From positions 27,660 through 91,659 of the forward strand of contig JAFLJQ010000256.1 in NCBI GenBank assembly GCA_022712915.1: 64,000 bases of DNA, read 5' to 3'. Below the pieces are notes generated by a model. The model was not told the DNA's origin and did no database searches. It saw nothing but the letters and a program-made list of their open reading frames with translations. Shown one piece after another: positions 1 through 9,281 of this stretch (positions within the stretch are counted from its first letter, which is position 1; every line of letters starts with the position of its first letter). Position numbers and translations under genes: made by a program. Origin of the DNA: Gammaproteobacteria bacterium. GTDB lineage: Bacteria; Pseudomonadota; Gammaproteobacteria; UBA6429; Thiohalophilaceae.

Positions 1-528
1 TCTTTTTTTAGTGCTAAATTTCAGCGGCATATTGAAGAGTTGCTTGTTTCTCCCATGCCAAATTACCTGATTGTGCTGGGTTATGTTTCGGGTGGGGTGG
101 CTCGCGGGTTAATGGTTGGTTTGGCAGTGACGCTGGTGTCAACATTTTTTGTTGACTTGCCGTTTGTGCATGTTGGGATAACTATTACGGTTGTGATCCT
201 AACATCTATATTGTTTTCGTTGGCTGGATTTATCAATGCTGTCTACGCCAAGAGTTTTGATGATATCACCATCATTCCTACGTTTGTCTTGACACCCTTG
301 ACCTATCTTGGTGGGATATTTTACTCAGTAGATATGTTGCCAGAGTTTTGGCAATCTATTTCTTTGGTAAATCCGATTTTGTATATGGTCAATGCGGTAC
401 GGTATGGGATGTTGGGTGTATCGGATATTAACATCGTTACTGCATTTACGATGATTATATCCTTCGTTGTTGCCTTATTTGTGTTTGCCCTGTATCTATT
501 TAATAAGGGGATAGGTATTAGAAGTTAG
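1..528 (+). CDS. ABC-2 type transporter permease, YadH-like (5' end outside window)
   Basis: This is the C-terminal 175 residues of an inner-membrane ABC exporter permease. The reading frame is open back to base 1, so the gene starts outside the window. The visible part has the ABC-2 layout: a cytoplasmic stretch containing the motif RHIEELLVSP, then about five hydrophobic segments, with the YadH-type signatures GYVSGGVARG and LTYLGGIFYS before the last helices. The family normally pairs with a YadG-type ATPase, which would lie upstream of the window. It is convergent with the FHA gene on the other strand. The substrate is unknown. Family assignment is good; the exact role is inferred. Confidence 0.85.
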   Translation, partial: SFFSAKFQRHIEELLVSPMPNYLIVLGYVSGGVARGLMVGLAVTLVSTFFVDLPFVHVGITITVVILTSILFSLAGFINAVYAKSFDDITIIPTFVLTPLTYLGGIFYSVDMLPEFWQSISLVNPILYMVNAVRYGMLGVSDINIVTAFTMIISFVVALFVFALYLFNKGIGIRS

Positions 529-658
529 GTGACGGCTGATTAAGTAGTTGTCGACCATGCATAAGAATTTGTCATACTCATTTCTCTCACACATACTTTT
601 TAAGTCTTACCTTTACTCTCTCAGCCGCCTGTTTTGGAGGATGATTTTTTATGGGTTA

Positions 659-1705
659 TTATTGGCAGGAAAAATAGATGATGTGTTCGTTATCGACGGT
701 AACAGATTTTCCAAGACTGATAAAGCCTGAACCTGATAGAGGTAACTCCTCTTGCTGGACATAAACTTCTTTTCCTCCCTGGGTTTTGACAAACGTTCCG
801 TTGGTACTTTGATCGATTAACACGTATTTTCCTTTGCGATACACAATTTTAGCATGATGCCGTGAAGCTAGATCTGAATTGACGATAATATTGCTCTTTT
901 TGGATCGGCCAATAATAAAATCATCTGATTTTGTATTTATTTCTTTAATAGTGTTGTGGTATGTGAGGTAGAGCTGAACCTCTTTGTTAAACAGGGAACG
1001 AACCCTTGATACGTCCATTTCCTGAGTATGATGCCCGGAGTCTTGATCATACAATTCATCATCAGTCAGTTGCTCAGACTGCACTGATGTTTGGAGAGAA
1101 ATGATTTCGATAAAGTTATTTTCACGGTGTATCAGAAATCGACCGAGTTGATCAAAAAAATCATCATTTATCAATTTTTCATTGAGTGTATATTGTTGTT
1201 TTCCTAGTTGTTTAAAGTTATTGAGCATAAGGTTAATGTTGTGCTCCTCTGGATTGACGCTAAATATAATTGAACTACTTATATCGCCATCTACAATAAT
1301 GTCATTTTGACTATTGGAGAAATTAATGCCGCATTGTTCAAGAATTTTTTTGATTTCATCATTATTTTCTTGGTCCAGGTTAAGCGGACAAGAATCTTGT
1401 ATGTTTGTTGAAAAGTGCAGCGCAACCTGATTCTGGTTTGCTCGGTTTTCCCACAAGAGTTCATAATTATTCTGATGGAGGTTTGATATCACGCCAAATT
1501 CGGGGATTTGAACATCAACAGTTGTGGTGTAATTGAGATGATTGAGATTATTGCTTAGCTCATTGAGGTAGTCATGTATTTGTCTAAGTCTTCCCAACAA
1601 GATTGAATGCTGGTATGTGTTGATTTCACTGGCTATGGCCTCAGGGGTTTCAGATTTTCCCTGTTTGGTTTCATTTTCTTTTTTGAGTTCGTCAAGAATA
1701 TCCAT
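659..1705 (-). CDS. FHA-domain protein with an unrecognised N-terminal half
   Basis: This 348-residue protein has no signal peptide and is probably cytoplasmic. The C-terminal ~100 residues form a forkhead-associated (FHA) domain, a phosphothreonine-binding fold. It shows the core residues GRS, SRHHAKI and STNGTFV, so the phosphopeptide pocket looks intact. I do not recognise the first ~240 residues. They begin with a charged stretch (Lys/Glu-rich, possibly helical) and continue as a mixed domain without an obvious catalytic motif. Two more FHA proteins and a Ser/Thr kinase occur at 9.3-13.7 kb, so this could be a reader of the same phosphorylation system, which is inference. Convergent with the permease gene. 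Confidence 0.75.
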   Translation of the reverse strand: MDILDELKKENETKQGKSETPEAIASEINTYQHSILLGRLRQIHDYLNELSNNLNHLNYTTTVDVQIPEFGVISNLHQNNYELLWENRANQNQVALHFSTNIQDSCPLNLDQENNDEIKKILEQCGINFSNSQNDIIVDGDISSSIIFSVNPEEHNINLMLNNFKQLGKQQYTLNEKLINDDFFDQLGRFLIHRENNFIEIISLQTSVQSEQLTDDELYDQDSGHHTQEMDVSRVRSLFNKEVQLYLTYHNTIKEINTKSDDFIIGRSKKSNIIVNSDLASRHHAKIVYRKGKYVLIDQSTNGTFVKTQGGKEVYVQQEELPLSGSGFISLGKSVTVDNEHIIYFSCQ

Positions 1706-1787
1706 TAATCAAATCCTGCTGAAGTGTCATTATTTAATGCGCTGATTTTAGCAATTTATAACACATTTGGAAACAAATCGCGTCTGC

Positions 1788-2630
1788 TTATCCCGCTTTT
1801 AAGAGTATCCAATCCAGTAATCTTGATGACAGAAGCCGTTTAAGGGTTCCAAACAAGTAGGTGGGGATGGTGACATAATAGTGTACTTTGGGCCTGGGGC
1901 TTTCCAGTGCATGGATGACCCTTTTTAATACTGACTCCGGTGGCAAGGTAAAAGGGACTGCTGGCCCTTCTTTGGTCAGACGATTTTCCATGATCAAGTA
2001 GCGATCACGGTGTGGGCTGTTGTCCCGGTCAATATTATGTTGATAAGCCTTGAAGGCATTGGCCCTGAACTGGCTTTCAATGGGGCCTGGTTCGATCAAA
2101 CTGGCGTAGATGTTGGTGCCTGCCAGCTCCAGTCTTAGGGTATCTGTCAGACCTTCGAGTGCATATTTGCTGGCATTATAGGCTCCACGGTAGGGAAAAC
2201 TAACCAGACCGAGAATTGAACTGTTTTGAATAATCCGACCATGTCCCTGTCTGCGCATAACCGGAATGAGCATGTTGGTCAGTTCCAGTCCGCCAAACAG
2301 GTTGGTCTCGAATTGGGCACGTAATACATCGCGGCTCAGATCTTCAACTGCCCCGGGCTGACCGTATGCGCCGTTATTAAAAACAGCATCCAGCGTGCCA
2401 CCCGTCAGGGCCAGGATGTTCTTGACTGCATTGGTAATGGAAAGGCTCTCATCCAGGTCAAGTATGAAACTCTCAAAACCCATTTCATTCAGTTTATGTA
2501 CATCTATGGATTTGCGGGCAGTGGCAAATACACGGTGACCACGTTTTTTTAGGCCATGGGCGACACATAAGCCTATACCACTGGCACAACCTGTTATAAG
2601 AATTGATTTTTGTTTTATTTTTTTTGGCAT
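1788..2630 (-). CDS. Short-chain dehydrogenase/reductase (SDR) family oxidoreductase
   Basis: A classical SDR of 280 residues that uses NAD(P)H to reduce or oxidise an unknown carbonyl or hydroxyl substrate. The Rossmann glycine motif TGCASGIG is near the N-terminus, followed by NNG, the catalytic Ser in NSSILG, and the Tyr-x3-Lys pair in YNASK. The PGPIES element after the active site is also typical. I place the start at ATG 2630, seven bases past the stop of the HD-GYP gene; an upstream in-frame TTG (2660) would overlap that gene. No strong Shine-Dalgarno sequence is visible, so translation may be coupled to the upstream gene. The C-terminal ~70 residues are less conserved and partly hydrophobic. 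Confidence 0.85.
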   Translation of the reverse strand: MPKKIKQKSILITGCASGIGLCVAHGLKKRGHRVFATARKSIDVHKLNEMGFESFILDLDESLSITNAVKNILALTGGTLDAVFNNGAYGQPGAVEDLSRDVLRAQFETNLFGGLELTNMLIPVMRRQGHGRIIQNSSILGLVSFPYRGAYNASKYALEGLTDTLRLELAGTNIYASLIEPGPIESQFRANAFKAYQHNIDRDNSPHRDRYLIMENRLTKEGPAVPFTLPPESVLKRVIHALESPRPKVHYYVTIPTYLFGTLKRLLSSRLLDWILLKAG

Positions 2631-2637
2631 GAATTTA

Positions 2638-3765
2638 TTAGCCGAAATGAGTTTCGTCAAAACGCTGTTGGATTTCTTCTATTTCAGAACGGCTATCAAG
2701 CATGGCCTTGACGCAATCATTGTCCAGTTGCTGATTTGAAAGTTTTTCCAGCATGGCAAAGGCCTCATTATTGTCCCAGGCCATTTTGTAGGGACGTTTA
2801 CTGGTTAATGCATCAAATACATCGGCTACGGCAATAATACGGGACTCTATAGGTATATTCTGTCCCGACAGTCCATGAGGATAGCCTTTACCATTGACAG
2901 ATTCATGATGATATTCAGCGATGTTACGCAGTATTTCAATCGAGGTTAGATTTTGTAGTTCAAAATTATCGAGCATTTTTTCAATCATTTCTCTACCAAT
3001 AATAGTATGCGTTTTCATGTGTTCGAATTCATCATCCGTTAGTTTGCCGGGTTTTAACAGTACCTTGTCAGGAATGCCAATTTTACCAATATCATGTAAG
3101 GGTGCAAAGAGAAAGAGTTTTTCAATATATTCATCGGTAAAATGGTATTTGTCAACAAGTTTCAATGCGATGAGTCTTGAATAATGGGCCATATGATTGA
3201 GGTGGGTGCCGGTTTCGAAGTCTCGGCGATGTACCATCTCTTTGGCTGTTTTAATGGTCGCAATCAGATTGCGTGTGGAGGTTAGATCGTGTCCTACCAC
3301 CATCATGATTAAATGACCCATTAAATCCAGATAATGAAGATTCTCTGCGTTAAAAACGTCTGGTTGATAGGAATTAAAAAATAGAAAACCAAAAAAAATA
3401 CTGTCGATATACATAGGCATGGTGTAGCTGGCGGCATAACCTTGCGCAAGTATTTTCTTTGTATGTGTACGTTTGCTATCTTGAAAAATATTTACATTTG
3501 CAACAATACGAGGTTTCCCCTGTTTGAGAATCTCCAATAGGGATGGTGCTTCTGCCAGTTTTACCTGGTAGTGATTAAGAGGTTCATCACGGCCGCTGCT
3601 GTGCAGGAAGGTTTTTAATTTATCTGTTGTTGGATCATGAATGGCAATGGACAGCCGATCAATAAAATCATAGTGTTGTTTGAGCACATTATGTACATAG
3701 CGAAGTTTGTTATTTAATGGGATGTTTTTGTTTAACTCTTCGAGTGTGTCATGATAATCAAACAT
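2638..3765 (-). CDS. GAF/HD-GYP domain protein, probable cyclic-di-GMP phosphodiesterase
   Basis: This 375-residue regulator would hydrolyse cyclic-di-GMP. The N-terminal ~170 residues look like a GAF sensor domain. The C-terminal half is an HD-GYP domain with the metal-binding HD at about residues 224-225 (HDIGKIGIPDK), HHE further on, and an intact GYP at about 294-296. The start is chosen at ATG 3765 because AAGAAGG lies five bases upstream; a longer open frame to 3837 lacks such a site. It is immediately upstream of the SDR gene and likely co-transcribed. The signal sensed by the GAF domain cannot be inferred. Confidence 0.88.
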   Translation of the reverse strand: MFDYHDTLEELNKNIPLNNKLRYVHNVLKQHYDFIDRLSIAIHDPTTDKLKTFLHSSGRDEPLNHYQVKLAEAPSLLEILKQGKPRIVANVNIFQDSKRTHTKKILAQGYAASYTMPMYIDSIFFGFLFFNSYQPDVFNAENLHYLDLMGHLIMMVVGHDLTSTRNLIATIKTAKEMVHRRDFETGTHLNHMAHYSRLIALKLVDKYHFTDEYIEKLFLFAPLHDIGKIGIPDKVLLKPGKLTDDEFEHMKTHTIIGREMIEKMLDNFELQNLTSIEILRNIAEYHHESVNGKGYPHGLSGQNIPIESRIIAVADVFDALTSKRPYKMAWDNNEAFAMLEKLSNQQLDNDCVKAMLDSRSEIEEIQQRFDETHFG

Positions 3766-4164
3766 ATCAACCTTCTTTCTATTATTGTTATTAAAAACGT
3801 AGCTGTGTGCGTGGTTTCTATTAAGTATGGCTGTCATCGTTGTTGCCGTGAAAGGGGCAATAAATATGAGTGTACTAATGCTTAACCTATGAACTTGTCA
3901 ACCAAACAGGTAGCTTACCGCACCAACAATACTGATGGCTATAGCCGTATTCAATGCTGACAGGGGATTGGTGTTGCATGAATGTGTATATTGGCAATGG
4001 TGAATAAAGGCTGGTTGATAAAACTGTCAAGCAAGGATGTTGCTACAACTAGGGCAATAGAATGTAAGGGCACTTCTATAAATATTTTATAGAAAAGTCC
4101 TTAAGATGATATTTGTTTTTAAAGATTCAGTCGAGAGATAAAGTTAGGAGATTTTTCATGTTAT
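3766..4164. other. Intergenic stretch with a short inverted repeat
   Basis: About 400 bases between the HD-GYP start and the end of the PRPP-synthetase-like gene. No supported coding sequence is visible. It must contain the promoter of the HD-GYP/SDR pair, but I could not choose a convincing -35/-10 pair. The only clear structure is the inverted repeat at 4066-4102, listed separately. Confidence 0.5.
4066..4102. repeat. Short inverted repeat matching the ends of the dispersed repeat family
   Basis: The left arm AAGGGCACTTCTATAA and the right arm TTATAGAAAAGTCCTT pair imperfectly (13 of 16) around a five-base loop. The left arm is the reverse complement of the right end of the repeat at 16836-16993 (TTATAGAAGTGCCCTT). 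It therefore looks like two element ends brought together with the middle deleted. It also sits about 60 bases past the stop of the minus-strand gene ending at 4165, so it could act as a terminator hairpin. Confidence 0.5.
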
Positions 4165-5049
4165 TCAAAGTGACAAGTTTCGAATGCTATCGGCAAGTAG
4201 TTTGTCCAGGTGGATGACATTATCTGGATGGGTAACGGAATCTGTACTCCATATCGATTCCACGCCGCTGTCTTTCAGTAATTTACTCGTTTCTTGATTA
4301 AATAAGGCATGGGTAATGAGGCAATTAACTGATAAAGCACCTTGCCGGAATAATTGTTGTGCTGCCTCCAGCATGGTGTGTCCTGTACTGATCATGTCAT
4401 CAACCAATACAATATTAGTCTGTTGCACATCAATGTCCGGTAGCACTACCTTGACATTTTTATCGGCAAAACGGGTTTTATTGGCGACTGCATAGGGAAA
4501 TCCGGCGATGGCGGCAACGGCGCTGACCCATTGATGTGATTCTTCATCTGGCCCGATTAACATGTATTGTTTGTTGTGTGACGCAAGAAATTCACCCAGT
4601 GGCCGGGTGGCTGAAAGGGATAATGCCTGTTGGCAAGGGATGGCTTCATCCAGCTTGTTAATTCGGTGTAAGTGGGGATCGACTGTGATGAGATTGTCAA
4701 AAAGGTCACCAAGATATTGACCAATGATCTGTTGGCTGACTGCTTCGCCTGCGTGAAAGGCCATATCTTGACGCATGTAACACAAATACGGGGCAACCAG
4801 GGTTAGTTGTTTTGCACCCATCTCACGGGCGGTCTTGGCTACCAGTAATAATTCGATCAGCTTATTGTTTGGATCGTGCAGGCTACGGCACACAATCACG
4901 TGCTCCGTGATGGGCTCGGGTAATTGTATGCGGCTTTCTCCGTCAGGGAATCGATGCAGCTTGATGGCCTGGTAGGGTATCTCCAGTTGTTGAGCCAGTC
5001 GAACAGCCGGGTCATGGTAATCGTCAAAAAATAGTAATGATGTTTGCAT
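4165..5049 (-). CDS. Ribose-phosphate pyrophosphokinase-like protein (PRPP synthetase family)
   Basis: This 294-residue enzyme of the PRPP synthetase family would transfer pyrophosphate from ATP to ribose 5-phosphate, or act on a related ribose phosphate. Visible motifs are FPDGES, the flexible-loop region CYMRQDMAFHAGEAVS, the metal site VDPHLHR, and the PRPP-binding loop VLVDDMISTGHT. It is shorter than the usual bacterial enzyme (about 315 residues), and its loop resembles the archaeal-type PRPP synthetases more than the housekeeping bacterial form. The start at ATG 5049 lies seven bases past the stop of the phosphorylase gene, so the two form an operon. A second, canonical prs probably exists elsewhere (inference). 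Confidence 0.8.
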   Translation of the reverse strand: MQTSLLFFDDYHDPAVRLAQQLEIPYQAIKLHRFPDGESRIQLPEPITEHVIVCRSLHDPNNKLIELLLVAKTAREMGAKQLTLVAPYLCYMRQDMAFHAGEAVSQQIIGQYLGDLFDNLITVDPHLHRINKLDEAIPCQQALSLSATRPLGEFLASHNKQYMLIGPDEESHQWVSAVAAIAGFPYAVANKTRFADKNVKVVLPDIDVQQTNIVLVDDMISTGHTMLEAAQQLFRQGALSVNCLITHALFNQETSKLLKDSGVESIWSTDSVTHPDNVIHLDKLLADSIRNLSL

Positions 5050-5056
5050 GTTATAA

Positions 5057-6610
5057 CTAAAACTCCATGTGTGCTTTGGTGACATCTTCGACCCGGCCGA
5101 TGCTGTAGCCATCATCGATACTGGCCAGGTTATGAGAAAAATTAAAATCAGCCGGAAATTCAGCGTAGATGCGGTAGAGTGGCGCACCTTTTTCTACCTC
5201 GTCACCGATTTTTTTCAGCAGATCGACACCGGCCCGTTTTGCCATTGGGGCACCGGCCATGCGCGCGATCCGCGCCAGTTGATAATTATTAATGGTAGTG
5301 ACCACGCCTGTCTTATTGGCCAGAATATCGATAGTCAGGGGGGCGGGGCTGAAGTCAAAGCCCCGACTACCCTGACTCGTGATAATGTCATGCATCTTTT
5401 GCAGGGCACGGCCGGATTCGAGAATGTCTCGTGCCAGGGCATAGCCCTGTCCGCCGCGTACATCTGGGTCAAATTCGAGGATTCGGCCAGCCAGTTGCAG
5501 GGTCTTTTGACGCAAATCGTCTGGGGCCTCGGGCAGATTTTCCAGTACCTGCATGACATCCCGTGCCTCCAGTATTGGGCCAATACCCCGGCCGATAGGT
5601 TGGCGGCCATCGGTAATGATGACTTCGAGATGCAGTCCGAGACGATCGCCAACGTATTCAAATAATTTGCGCAGGTGTAACGCCTCTTGCATGTGTCGTA
5701 CCTTGGCGGTGGGGCCAAGGGGGATGTCGATTAATAAATGGGTAGCACCGGCAGCAAGTTTTTTTGACAGGATGGAGGCGACCATCTGGCCCTCTGAGTC
5801 GATGCCGAGGGGCCGCTCAACGGAGATCAGAATATCATCGGCCGGGGCGAGTCGGGCCTTGCCGCCCCAGGTGAGGCAGGCACCGTTTTTTTCTATGACC
5901 TTCTGCATGCGTTCAGGTGATAAATCTACCTCTGCTAATATGGCCATGGTGTCGGCTGTACCGGAAGGTGAGGTAATGGCCCGACTGGAGGTCTTGGGCA
6001 TTAACAGACCATGACTGGCTATGATGGGGACGATCAACATGCTGGTACGGTTGCCAGGGATACCACCAATACAGTGTTTATCGACAACCTGTGGGGCATG
6101 CCATTTTAATTGTTCTCCAGTCTCGGTCATTGCCTGAGTCAGGCTATAAATCTCTTCCCGATCTAATCCTGTGTGCATGGAGGCGACCAGGAAGGCCGCC
6201 ATTTCCATTTTTGAATAGCGATTTTCGACAATATCGCGCGTAATCGCGCGAAAATCGATCAGTTCCAGTCGTTCACCGGCAATTTTACGACGCACGGCCT
6301 CCATGGAATCGGGTGGTTCGGCATGGGCGATACAGATGTGTTTTCCTTCCTCCATATTCAGTTGCTCGAAGGCCTGCTCTGCCAGTCCCAGCTCATCGGG
6401 CATGACGATGTTGTCGTCATCGACGATATTTAATACGGCAAATATGCGTAAGCCATTGGCCAGCACCATGACCTTGCTTAAGGCCTGAAAACCTTCCGCC
6501 TGATAGAGCCGACATTTGCGGTTTAGGTAAGCCACATTTTCGTGGTAGGTATCGATGGCAACACGACGTAGTTTGAGTTGCGCCTCATTTTGGGAAGGTG
6601 TATTTGTCAT
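5057..6610 (-). CDS. AMP phosphorylase / thymidine phosphorylase family protein
   Basis: A 517-residue nucleoside/nucleotide phosphorylase that cleaves the glycosidic bond with phosphate. It carries the family signature [13 protein letters not shown] and the following [13 protein letters not shown]. The extra N-terminal domain of about 80 residues and the overall length match the archaeal AMP-phosphorylase branch rather than the ~440-residue E. coli DeoA. The start is set at ATG 6610 (MTNTPSQNE) because the frame further upstream does not resemble the family. It is directly upstream of the PRPP-synthetase-like gene. Together they suggest nucleotide-ribose salvage, with AMP giving ribose 1,5-bisphosphate in the archaeal route; thymidine as substrate is the alternative. 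Confidence 0.85.
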   Translation of the reverse strand: MTNTPSQNEAQLKLRRVAIDTYHENVAYLNRKCRLYQAEGFQALSKVMVLANGLRIFAVLNIVDDDNIVMPDELGLAEQAFEQLNMEEGKHICIAHAEPPDSMEAVRRKIAGERLELIDFRAITRDIVENRYSKMEMAAFLVASMHTGLDREEIYSLTQAMTETGEQLKWHAPQVVDKHCIGGIPGNRTSMLIVPIIASHGLLMPKTSSRAITSPSGTADTMAILAEVDLSPERMQKVIEKNGACLTWGGKARLAPADDILISVERPLGIDSEGQMVASILSKKLAAGATHLLIDIPLGPTAKVRHMQEALHLRKLFEYVGDRLGLHLEVIITDGRQPIGRGIGPILEARDVMQVLENLPEAPDDLRQKTLQLAGRILEFDPDVRGGQGYALARDILESGRALQKMHDIITSQGSRGFDFSPAPLTIDILANKTGVVTTINNYQLARIARMAGAPMAKRAGVDLLKKIGDEVEKGAPLYRIYAEFPADFNFSHNLASIDDGYSIGRVEDVTKAHMEF

Positions 6611-6759
6611 GCTTAAATTATTGCGGATAAACCACGGCTTGGCTATAAGGGGGCCGTAAACCAATATTTTCCTGATTTAACAGGTCAATTTTTGTCATCT
6701 GACTTGGGTTTATGATCATTGTCCCTATATTGATGGTGATTATAACTGAAAAGCTGGCG

Positions 6760-6765
6760 TATAAT
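6760..6765 (+). promoter_or_regulatory. Possible sigma-70 -10 element upstream of fmdB
   Basis: A perfect TATAAT stands 34 bases before the fmdB start codon in a divergent intergenic gap. The -35 region is poor, so only the -10 hexamer is called. Confidence 0.45.
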
Positions 6766-6799
6766 CGCTGGCCGGTTAATGTAGCTTTGGAGAGTTGTA

Positions 6800-7120
6800 A
6801 TGCCGATTTATGAATATGAGTGTAAAGCTTGCGGTCATCAGATGGAATCGATACAGAAAATTAGTGATGCCCTACTGACAGTCTGTCCTGAATGTGGAAA
6901 AGAAGACCTGCAGAAAAAGATTTCGGCTTCGGGCTTTCGGCTTAAAGGCGGTGGTTGGTATGAAACCGACTTTAAAAAGGATGGTAAGAAGAATTTGGCC
7001 GGTGATGCATCTGCTCCATCCAATACATCTACTGCATCTACTGCATCTACTGCATCTACTACATCCACCGCTACTACGCCTAAATCCACCGACAAGGCAG
7101 CCACAAAACCGGCAAAATAG
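6800..7120 (+). CDS. FmdB-family zinc-ribbon protein
   Basis: A 106-residue protein with an N-terminal zinc ribbon: Cys8-x2-Cys11 in CKACG and Cys29-x2-Cys32 in CPECG, opening with the typical MPIYEYEC. The family function is loosely defined as putative regulatory. The last ~35 residues are low complexity, rich in Ser/Thr/Ala, and encoded in part by a nine-base tandem repeat at 7027-7062. It is followed by aspS, a common neighbour in gammaproteobacteria. GGAGAG before the ATG supports the start. Confidence 0.85.
   Translation: MPIYEYECKACGHQMESIQKISDALLTVCPECGKEDLQKKISASGFRLKGGGWYETDFKKDGKKNLAGDASAPSNTSTASTASTASTTSTATTPKSTDKAATKPAK
7027..7062 (+). repeat. Four tandem copies of a nine-base unit inside fmdB
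   Basis: Three exact copies of ATCTACTGC and one variant (ATCTACTAC) lie head to tail in the fmdB 3' part, encoding repeats of Ser-Thr-Ala. Slippage would add or remove three residues without shifting frame. Confidence 0.8.
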
Positions 7121-7242
7121 GCCGGAGTGATACCGGTTTATTTTGTCTTGCATCATGAAATAAGCCCGGGCACTTGCACTGATTCCCCTCAATCCGTAAC
7201 ATGCCGCCTCTTAATTTATCAATCAGAGGCAGGTCAAGAAAG

Positions 7243-9018
7243 ATGCGTACCCAGTATTGTGGCGAAGTGAGTGAGTCCCTAATTGATCAGGAAGTGACGG
7301 TCTGTGGATGGGTGCATCGTCGTAGAGACCATGGTGGTGTTATCTTTATTGATCTGCGTGATCGTAGTGGTTTGTTGCAAATGGTTTTCGACCCAGATAA
7401 TCCTGATATGTTCATGATGGCCGAAAAGGTGCGCAATGAATTTGTATTGCGGATCCGGGGCAAAGTCCGGCACCGACCGGAAGGCACCACCAATACCAAT
7501 ATGCCCACCGGCATGGTTGAAGTGCTGGGGCAAGAACTGGAAATTGTCAACCCCTCGGAAACCCCGCCTTTTGTATTGGATGACGAGTTGGTTTCGGAAG
7601 AAATGCGTCTACGTTATCGTTACCTGGATCTGCGTCGTCCGGAAATGCTGCAACGTCTGCAATTGCGCTCTAAAATTGCCACATTTTTGCGTAATTTCCT
7701 CGATGAACACGGTTTCATTGAAGTTGAAACGCCGATGCTGACTCGTGCCACGCCGGAAGGGGCGCGTGATTACCTGGTGCCTAGTCGTACCCATGCAGGT
7801 GAGTTCTTTGCCTTGCCGCAGTCTCCGCAATTATTTAAACAGTTATTAATGGTTTCGGGTGTGGATCGTTATTATCAAGTGGTGCGCTGTTTCCGTGATG
7901 AAGATCTGCGTGCTGATCGTCAGCCTGAATTTACTCAGCTTGATATCGAAGCCTCGTTCCTGGACGAAGCCACCATCATGCAGTTGATGGAAGATATGAT
8001 GCACAAGCTGTTTGCCCGGATTCTGGAAATTCCTTTGCACGACCCTTTCCCTCAGATGACCTATGCTGAGGCTATGCAGCGTTTTGGATCAGATAAGCCC
8101 GATCTGCGTATTCCGATGGAGCTGGTTGATGTTAGCGACGTGTTGCAGGATGTAGAGTTTAAGGTTTTCAGTGGGCCGGCCAAAGATCCTCAGGGCCGAG
8201 TAGCGGCATTGCGCTTGCCTAAGGGCTGCGAACTAACACGCAAGGAAATTGATGATTACACCAAGTATGTCAGTATATTTGGTGCCAAGGGACTGGCCTA
8301 TATCAAGGTCAATGAATGGGCTAAGCACCGTGAAGGTCTGCAATCTCCAATTTTGAAATTTCTGCCTGATGAGGCGGTTGATGCCATTATGCAGCGTACC
8401 GGCGCGGAAGATGGTGACTTGATCTTTTTTGGTGCCGATAAAACCTCTGTTGTAAATGAGGCATTGGGTGCCCTGCGTGTTAAATTGGGCCATGATCGTG
8501 ATTTAGTCGAGCGTGGCTGGAAACCCCTCTGGGTGATTGATTTCCCCATGTTTGAGCGGGATGAACAAGCCAAGCGTTGGGTGGCCCTGCACCATCCATT
8601 TACCTCGCCCAAGGAAGAACACCTTGAACTGCTGGCGACCGATCCCGGTGCCTGTAATTCTCGTGCCTATGATCTGGTTCTGAACGGTACCGAAGTAGGC
8701 GGGGGCTCAATGCGTATCTTCCGTCCCGAGATACAACAACAGGTTTTGAAGCACCTGGGTATTGGTGAGGAAGAGGCGCGAGACAAGTTTGGTTTCTTGC
8801 TGGATGCCCTGAAATATGGCTGTCCTCCTCATGGTGGGATTGCATTTGGGCTGGATCGGTTGGTCATGCTCATGACTGGAGCTCAGTCTATTCGTGATGT
8901 TATGGCCTTTCCCAAGACCCAATCAGCGAGTTGTTTGCTGACCAAGGCCCCTTCGCCGGTGACCGAGAAACAACTGAGCGAATTGCATATTCGTTTGCGT
9001 AAATCTGCCGTTGAATAG
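7243..9018 (+). CDS. aspS: Aspartyl-tRNA synthetase
   Basis: A class II aminoacyl-tRNA synthetase of 591 residues, matching the ~590 of the bacterial enzyme. It charges tRNA-Asp with aspartate in the cytoplasm. The N-terminal OB-fold anticodon-binding domain ([19 protein letters not shown]) is followed by motif 2 ([18 protein letters not shown]), the bacterial GAD insertion, and motif 3 near the end ([12 protein letters not shown]). The start is placed at ATG 7243 (MRTQYCGEV), the family's usual N-terminus, rather than the upstream in-frame ATG at 7201. Downstream of fmdB and probably co-transcribed with it. Confidence 0.97.
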   Translation: MRTQYCGEVSESLIDQEVTVCGWVHRRRDHGGVIFIDLRDRSGLLQMVFDPDNPDMFMMAEKVRNEFVLRIRGKVRHRPEGTTNTNMPTGMVEVLGQELEIVNPSETPPFVLDDELVSEEMRLRYRYLDLRRPEMLQRLQLRSKIATFLRNFLDEHGFIEVETPMLTRATPEGARDYLVPSRTHAGEFFALPQSPQLFKQLLMVSGVDRYYQVVRCFRDEDLRADRQPEFTQLDIEASFLDEATIMQLMEDMMHKLFARILEIPLHDPFPQMTYAEAMQRFGSDKPDLRIPMELVDVSDVLQDVEFKVFSGPAKDPQGRVAALRLPKGCELTRKEIDDYTKYVSIFGAKGLAYIKVNEWAKHREGLQSPILKFLPDEAVDAIMQRTGAEDGDLIFFGADKTSVVNEALGALRVKLGHDRDLVERGWKPLWVIDFPMFERDEQAKRWVALHHPFTSPKEEHLELLATDPGACNSRAYDLVLNGTEVGGGSMRIFRPEIQQQVLKHLGIGEEEARDKFGFLLDALKYGCPPHGGIAFGLDRLVMLMTGAQSIRDVMAFPKTQSASCLLTKAPSPVTEKQLSELHIRLRKSAVE

Positions 9019-9050
9019 CGAGGTTAAAGCCATAATTTTAAGATGGATAA

Positions 9051-9083
9051 GTCTGCCATGATCTGATATTTAGCTTGGCAGAC
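9051..9083. repeat. Inverted repeat after aspS
   Basis: GTCTGCCA and TGGCAGAC form a perfect eight-base inverted repeat around a 17-base loop, 33 bases past the aspS stop. There is no T-run, so a classical terminator is unlikely; it may be a 3'-end stem-loop. Confidence 0.4.
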
Positions 9084-9281
9084 CGATAAGTCCATAGACA
9101 AACCGTGCAAGCAGACTGATATGCCACTAGAATTGTTTATTTTGGGGTGTGGACAGGATATTGCCCTGAGTTTCTGTGCAGTTTAACATCATCATTCTTT
9201 AAACTGGCGAGAAGAACCAGTAGGGTAGGAGCCAGGGGTGATAAAACCACTCCTGACTCGTACAACAGGAAAAATATTTTT

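Noticed and set aside
548..730. Plus-strand open frame of 60 residues
   Set aside because: It overlaps the end of the FHA gene on the other strand, has no ribosome site and no recognisable sequence.
5069..6014. Two plus-strand open frames of 150-200 residues within the phosphorylase gene
   Set aside because: They lie wholly opposite a well-supported gene and resemble nothing.
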